From NCBI RefSeq assembly GCF_002775205.1, contig NC_036461.1, positions 10,887,015-10,951,014 on the forward strand: a stretch of 64,000 bases of DNA, read 5' to 3'. The notes below the pieces were generated by a model, which was not told where the DNA came from, did no database searches, and saw only the letters and a program-made list of their open reading frames with translations. How positions within the stretch are numbered: position 1 is the stretch's first letter; each line of letters opens with the position of its first letter. Source of the DNA: Xiphophorus maculatus (Eukaryota > Chordata > Actinopteri > Cyprinodontiformes > Poeciliidae). A program made the position numbers and the translations under genes. Positions 59,989 to 64,000 of the stretch are shown piece after piece.

Positions 59989-61327
59989 ATGGAGGAAGAA
60001 ATTTGTGAGTATATACATCTATATATACATAGTTGTTGTTGATATATGTGACTTACTTTGCTGTTTATTTAAATCGACAGGTAAATACATCGTTGTAGGT
60101 GCAGGCAAGTCATTGTCACGCTATTTTTAAACCTTTTTTTTTAATTAATCTTTTAAAATTAAACTGAAACTGTAAGAACTGAAAAACGTTTTTTGTGCAG
60201 GAGGTGTAGCAACTGTGGTTCTGACTCCTGCTCTTCTGGCTGCACTTGGCTTCACCGCAACTGGAATTGCGTCAGGCTCCATCGCTGCAAAGATGATGTC
60301 TTTATTTGCACTCTTTTATGGAGGAGGAATTCCAGCTGGGGGCCTGGTGGCAACCTTACAGTCTATTGGTAAATATAGAGTTTTAGAAGTATTTTTTTTT
60401 TATCAGCACCAACACTCGTGACTCTACAATCGTGGATAAAAATGCAATCAAGTCAAAAAAGAAACAAAAAAACATATATGGGAAGAGTAGGAAGAATGTT
60501 TCTTTCTACTTTTTAATGGATTTTATAACTCCTCCCACAGATGCTTTTCTTACTTGTTTGCAGAGTCTGGAGGACTAGAAAGAACGTTCAGATCAGAATA
60601 AAAACTTTTATTGAAGACTGTTTGGTGAAATACAAAATAACAACAAAAAAATCATTTAAATGTAAAACTTGTTTCAGCTTAATTTATTCAAAGTTTAAAA
60701 TCTCTCACCAATCAGCGATTATATGCGTTTTATACTTGCTATATAAATAAAATTATGCCAGAGAATTTCACAGAGATGTTTACCAACAACATCTTATTTT
60801 GACTAAAACCAGCTAGTTTGGTTTGTTCATTCAGTGCAATGTAGCATTTGGTCCTTCTGCTGAATATACATTTTGACATTCAGAATTATGACAGTAACAT
60901 TCAGTATCATACTTGATGCTAATATTTGAACTATCTTAATTTAAAAGGGAAATGATGATTAACTTTTATGACATTTTATCCTTTCATATAATGGTCTAAT
61001 ACAGGTGCAGATGGGTTTCATAAACAGAAACATGCTACAACATTTTAGGAGGCCGTAAACCTACGTTCTGTTTTGAGAATTGAATTATTCTTTTGGAAAA
61101 TAATGCTAAATTTTGGCTAAACTTTAAAGATGTAAAAGTTCAAATTAAAGGTTGCTTTATGCTACAAAAGTTGAATGCTGACTTTTTCTCAAATGTATTG
61201 TTTCTTTATAGGTATGACAGGATTAGGATGGTTTGGAACTGGAACAGTGGCTGGTATTGGAAGTATAGTAGGGTCGATGATATCAAGCATTTGTAATGTA
61301 ACTGTAAAAATAGAAGGCAGTCCATAG
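59989..61327 (+). CDS. IFI27/ISG12-like protein, array copy D (107 aa)
   Basis: Divergent member on the plus strand. Exons are 59989-60004 (16 nt), 60081-60104 (24 nt), 60201-60368 (168 nt) and 61212-61327 (116 nt), again all split after the first codon base. Intron 2 begins GCAAGT, a GC-AG intron; the other introns are GT-AG. The protein begins MEEEIC, not MG. The core is [20 protein letters not shown], then [20 protein letters not shown], and a tail [19 protein letters not shown] extends to VKIEGSP. The AxAxxANGGG block of the other copies is replaced by [10 protein letters not shown]. Poly(A) signals are at 61572-61577 and about 61625. It is head-to-head with pseudogene C and carries its own ISRE-like and TATA elements. 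The copy looks intact. Confidence 0.82.
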
Positions 61328-62606
61328 CACAGACAAGGAATATACTTTTCATTCCAATAGAGTTAAAGTCATGTTGTTCTTATATAATATAATCATGTCT
61401 TAAAGAGTAGATTCTGAAATTCAAACATGTATAATCTGATTAAGAATGAAAGAAACATTATTTTTTGCTGTGAACATGTCTTGTTAAAGGTCACTGTGAT
61501 GTGTGGATATTGCTGCAGGCATTTTCTAAATTTTGAGGGAATGCTATTTCTACTCATCATTCTGAGAGCAGAATAAAGAAAACTTTGTACGTGTGTACAT
61601 CAGTTGTAAAACTTCAACCTGTACTCAATAAATAAATAAGTAAATAATATATCAATCAATAAAGAAAAAGTGTTTTAATATATTGTGGTATTTGTTTTTG
61701 TTTTTGCTGATACATTTGGGGAAATAATTGGGACCCAGGAAACATTAGACCCTTAAGAGTCATGTTGTTAAGTCTTGTACTTTTCAGGACATAGTGGTTA
61801 CCTTACAAACCTTTCCAAGTATGTCTCCATTGTTTATGAAATTTAATGGGTACAAACGTTCATGTAACTTATTAAATACTAAGTATTTTTCATAATAAAG
61901 CCTGACTCTGGAGCATATTTAGAAAGTTCCAAAAGAAAAAGATATCCATTAAGTTTTTTAAAAGTTCCAAAAAAAATACCATTTAAGTTCTCCAGGAAAG
62001 TACCTGGAAAGCTGCAATATGTAACATGGAAGATCCTTTTAAGTCTAAAGTAGCTAGGTCCCAGTAAGGTTGCAGAAATGAACCATTAAGAGTTGAGGTA
62101 AAATATAGATTGTTCACTTATGCTGAAGTGTTGGCACCTAACAATTGTTGTAAACTTATGTACCCCTGCTGGTGGTATGTGACCATCACATCCAACCAGC
62201 TACTAATATGCAGAAGAAACTAAGATGTGCAACTTCCTGAACCTGATAAAAAGTATTTATTCCTATTGTGCTGCAGATGCTTCATAAACATACAATTATT
62301 TTTTTGTGGCTCACTTCTTGTTGAAATGATTTAAAAGAGCCAGTGAAGGTCCAACCAATCCAGTATGCAGAGAAAAAGCAGACATGTCAATGCAAAAGAG
62401 CTAAAAGTAGTTAATTATATGTGTTTCTATTTAATTGTTGTATTCATGACCAGTTAGACAGTGATGCAATGTCATTTCATCTCTCTATATAACCCGTCAA
62501 TTAAAAATATGAAAACAGACCATTGATACTGAGACGATGATGCAAAACAACCAGACAAGTAAACAAAAATAATTAATGTTATATTAATTCAAATTCTTCC
62601 TATTTT
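61328..62606. other. Spacer between copies D and E
   Basis: It holds the copy D 3' UTR on the left. On the minus strand AATAAA at 62261-62256 is a possible poly(A) signal for copy E. Otherwise AT-rich with no gene seen. Confidence 0.5.
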
Positions 62607-62764
62607 TCATTTTTGTCTTTCTTCTTCTTTCATTTGATCCTTTTTTCTCTCCTCCTCCTCCTTTTGTTTGCGTGTTTTTCCTGCCAGTCGCCCTACAGCA
62701 GCTCCAACACCAGCTCCAACACTGGCCACAACAGCAGAGGCTGCACCCGAAAGACCAGCAGCAC
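62607..62764 (-). CDS. IFI27/ISG12-like last exon, array copy E, with long charged tail (partial)
   Basis: After a CTGCAG acceptor at 62765 the exon reads GAAGLSGAASAVVASVGAG, then VGAAVGRLAG, closely like the copy A last exon (GAAGLSGTTSAVVAGAGAAA). It does not end there: it continues for 23 residues of strongly charged sequence (KTRKQKEEEERKKDQMKEEE, then RQK) to a stop. The acceptor phase equals the other copies. No matching exons 1-3 were found between 62765 and the right edge, so they are either beyond 64000, which would need an intron over 1.2 kb, or lost. The charged tail would extend from the membrane-inserted hairpin and is unusual for the family. Pseudogene status is not excluded. 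Confidence 0.6.
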
Positions 62765-64000
62765 CTGCAGAAACCCAAACAACAGTTTTGTTCAAATGAT
62801 CAAGCAGCAGATGAGCTCTGATGGGTCCCGCTTGAAACAAATTAAACACAGACTATGGAAAGCAGGCTATGCAACATCTGAGACTTAAGTTACATTTAAG
62901 CTGGGTTAAAAATGTCTTTATTTATCCTTTATTGAAAAAAAGGAATGCCCCAATTTATTTACACCCTTTTTAATGATTATGGAAAAAACTTTTATTGAGA
63001 TTAGAGTAGTGTAAGGTTTGATGCTGACCAGCATGTTTTCACTGCTATTTTGGGTGATGAGCTCCAAGTGTAGCTGCAACTCACTGGTCCTTACATCTAA
63101 CCTGTGGCTCTGTGAGGTGGTCAGTAAAAGCTTACTGACACCAATTTTTTGTTTTTGGTGCCGGGGATATTTCCTGTGGGGCATAGTAATCTAAAATACA
63201 AGACGCAATCCTTGAAGTACTTCACTCTGTGTCATAAATCTACATGTGAGTTTAACCTTTTGAAATGAATGCCAAAAAATGTACTTTTTTTTTTTTGACA
63301 TTGTAATTTTAAGATGTATTTATTTTTTAGAGATAAAGAGAGAAATGGAAAAGAATGATATAATAGGAAAAACTGAAACAAAACCTGGTCCTGACATTTA
63401 GCATAATTATCCTTTAAAATGAAGGATGCATTCTACACTGAATAAGACTTTATTTCTTTAAATTTTGTGTCCTAATGTGTATTTATTTTATTGTATTGTA
63501 TAGTGCAGTTTCAGATGGAGCAATTGTTTTGATTATGTAAAACCCCAACTAGAGACAAGAGTTGAAAGTAAGCAGTAGGTGTAAACTCTGTGTAAAGCGC
63601 ATATATTGTACTCTAAGAATTGTCGCTATGTCTAACTGTACTGTTATTATAAAAGCACAATTCTATTATTATAATCAAGTGTCGGCATGTTGGATTCACA
63701 GCACATTTTAGCAGATTAATGTGTTCAGAGGTCTCAGTCTTGAAGCGTTAGTAAACCCTCTGAGCCTTGTTTGTAAGTCATAGCAAAAAATGTCACATCA
63801 AAAATGGATGTGACAATAATTGAGCATTTCAATAATGCTCAATTATTGAAAATGATGTAGCATTTTCAAATAATGCTATTGAAAATGCTTTTTCGATAAC
63901 AGCATTTCAACAATAAAATCCAGGAAGAGGGCTGTTGTTATAGCAACTAAGCAACTATTCTGTTAACTTCTTAGTCACCATTTGCTTTCACCTTTTCTCC
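62765..64000. other. Right-edge AT-rich stretch, intron of copy E or spacer
   Basis: No exon recognised. A run of three adjacent perfect hairpins lies at 63791-63867. An 88-codon frame at 63184-62918 (minus) has no recognisable motif. Confidence 0.45.

Noticed and set aside
62918-63184. 88-codon minus-strand frame near the right edge
   Set aside because: No recognisable family. It may be part of a dispersed repeat, but I could not match it to one.

Overview
The window is vertebrate nuclear DNA, almost certainly from a teleost fish. It has multi-exon genes with GT-AG introns, AT-rich introns and spacers, fish-type repeats (Tc1-like relics, hAT-like MITEs, L2-type tails, a BEL/Pao LTR element) and a vertebrate gene order. 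All exon boundaries below were placed by eye from splice sites, reading phase and family resemblance.

Left block (1-43.7 kb): mfsd2a lies on the minus strand and its 3' end runs off the left edge. Next is mycl on the plus strand, divergent from mfsd2a, with a promoter, a noncoding first exon and two coding exons. After a repeat-rich spacer of about 16 kb comes nt5c1a on the plus strand in six coding exons. In human 1p34 MFSD2A and MYCL are also adjacent and divergent, and NT5C1A is in the same region on the same strand as MYCL, so this is conserved synteny with intervening genes missing. An unidentified, frameshifted exon-like stretch sits in nt5c1a intron 3.

Right block (45-64 kb): an array of small IFI27/ISG12-like interferon-inducible genes with a shared exon plan. 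Copy A (minus) and copy B (minus) are intact. Copy C (minus) is a truncated pseudogene in which exons 3 and 4 have fused. Copy D (plus) is intact and has a GC-AG intron. Copy E (minus) shows only its last exon, which carries an unusual charged tail. A plus-strand exon 3 relic lies between B and C. B and C, with flanking DNA, belong to a decayed segmental duplication. ISRE-like GAAA elements precede A, B and D.

A full-length BEL/Pao retrotransposon (47385-55083, minus) is inserted between copies A and B. It has two 492-bp LTRs that look identical, a 5-bp target duplication and one uninterrupted 1993-codon gag-pol frame, so it is a very young and possibly active insertion.

The remaining sequence is introns and spacers with microsatellites, MITEs, LINE and Tc1 relics, several perfect hairpins and a few candidate regulatory motifs.
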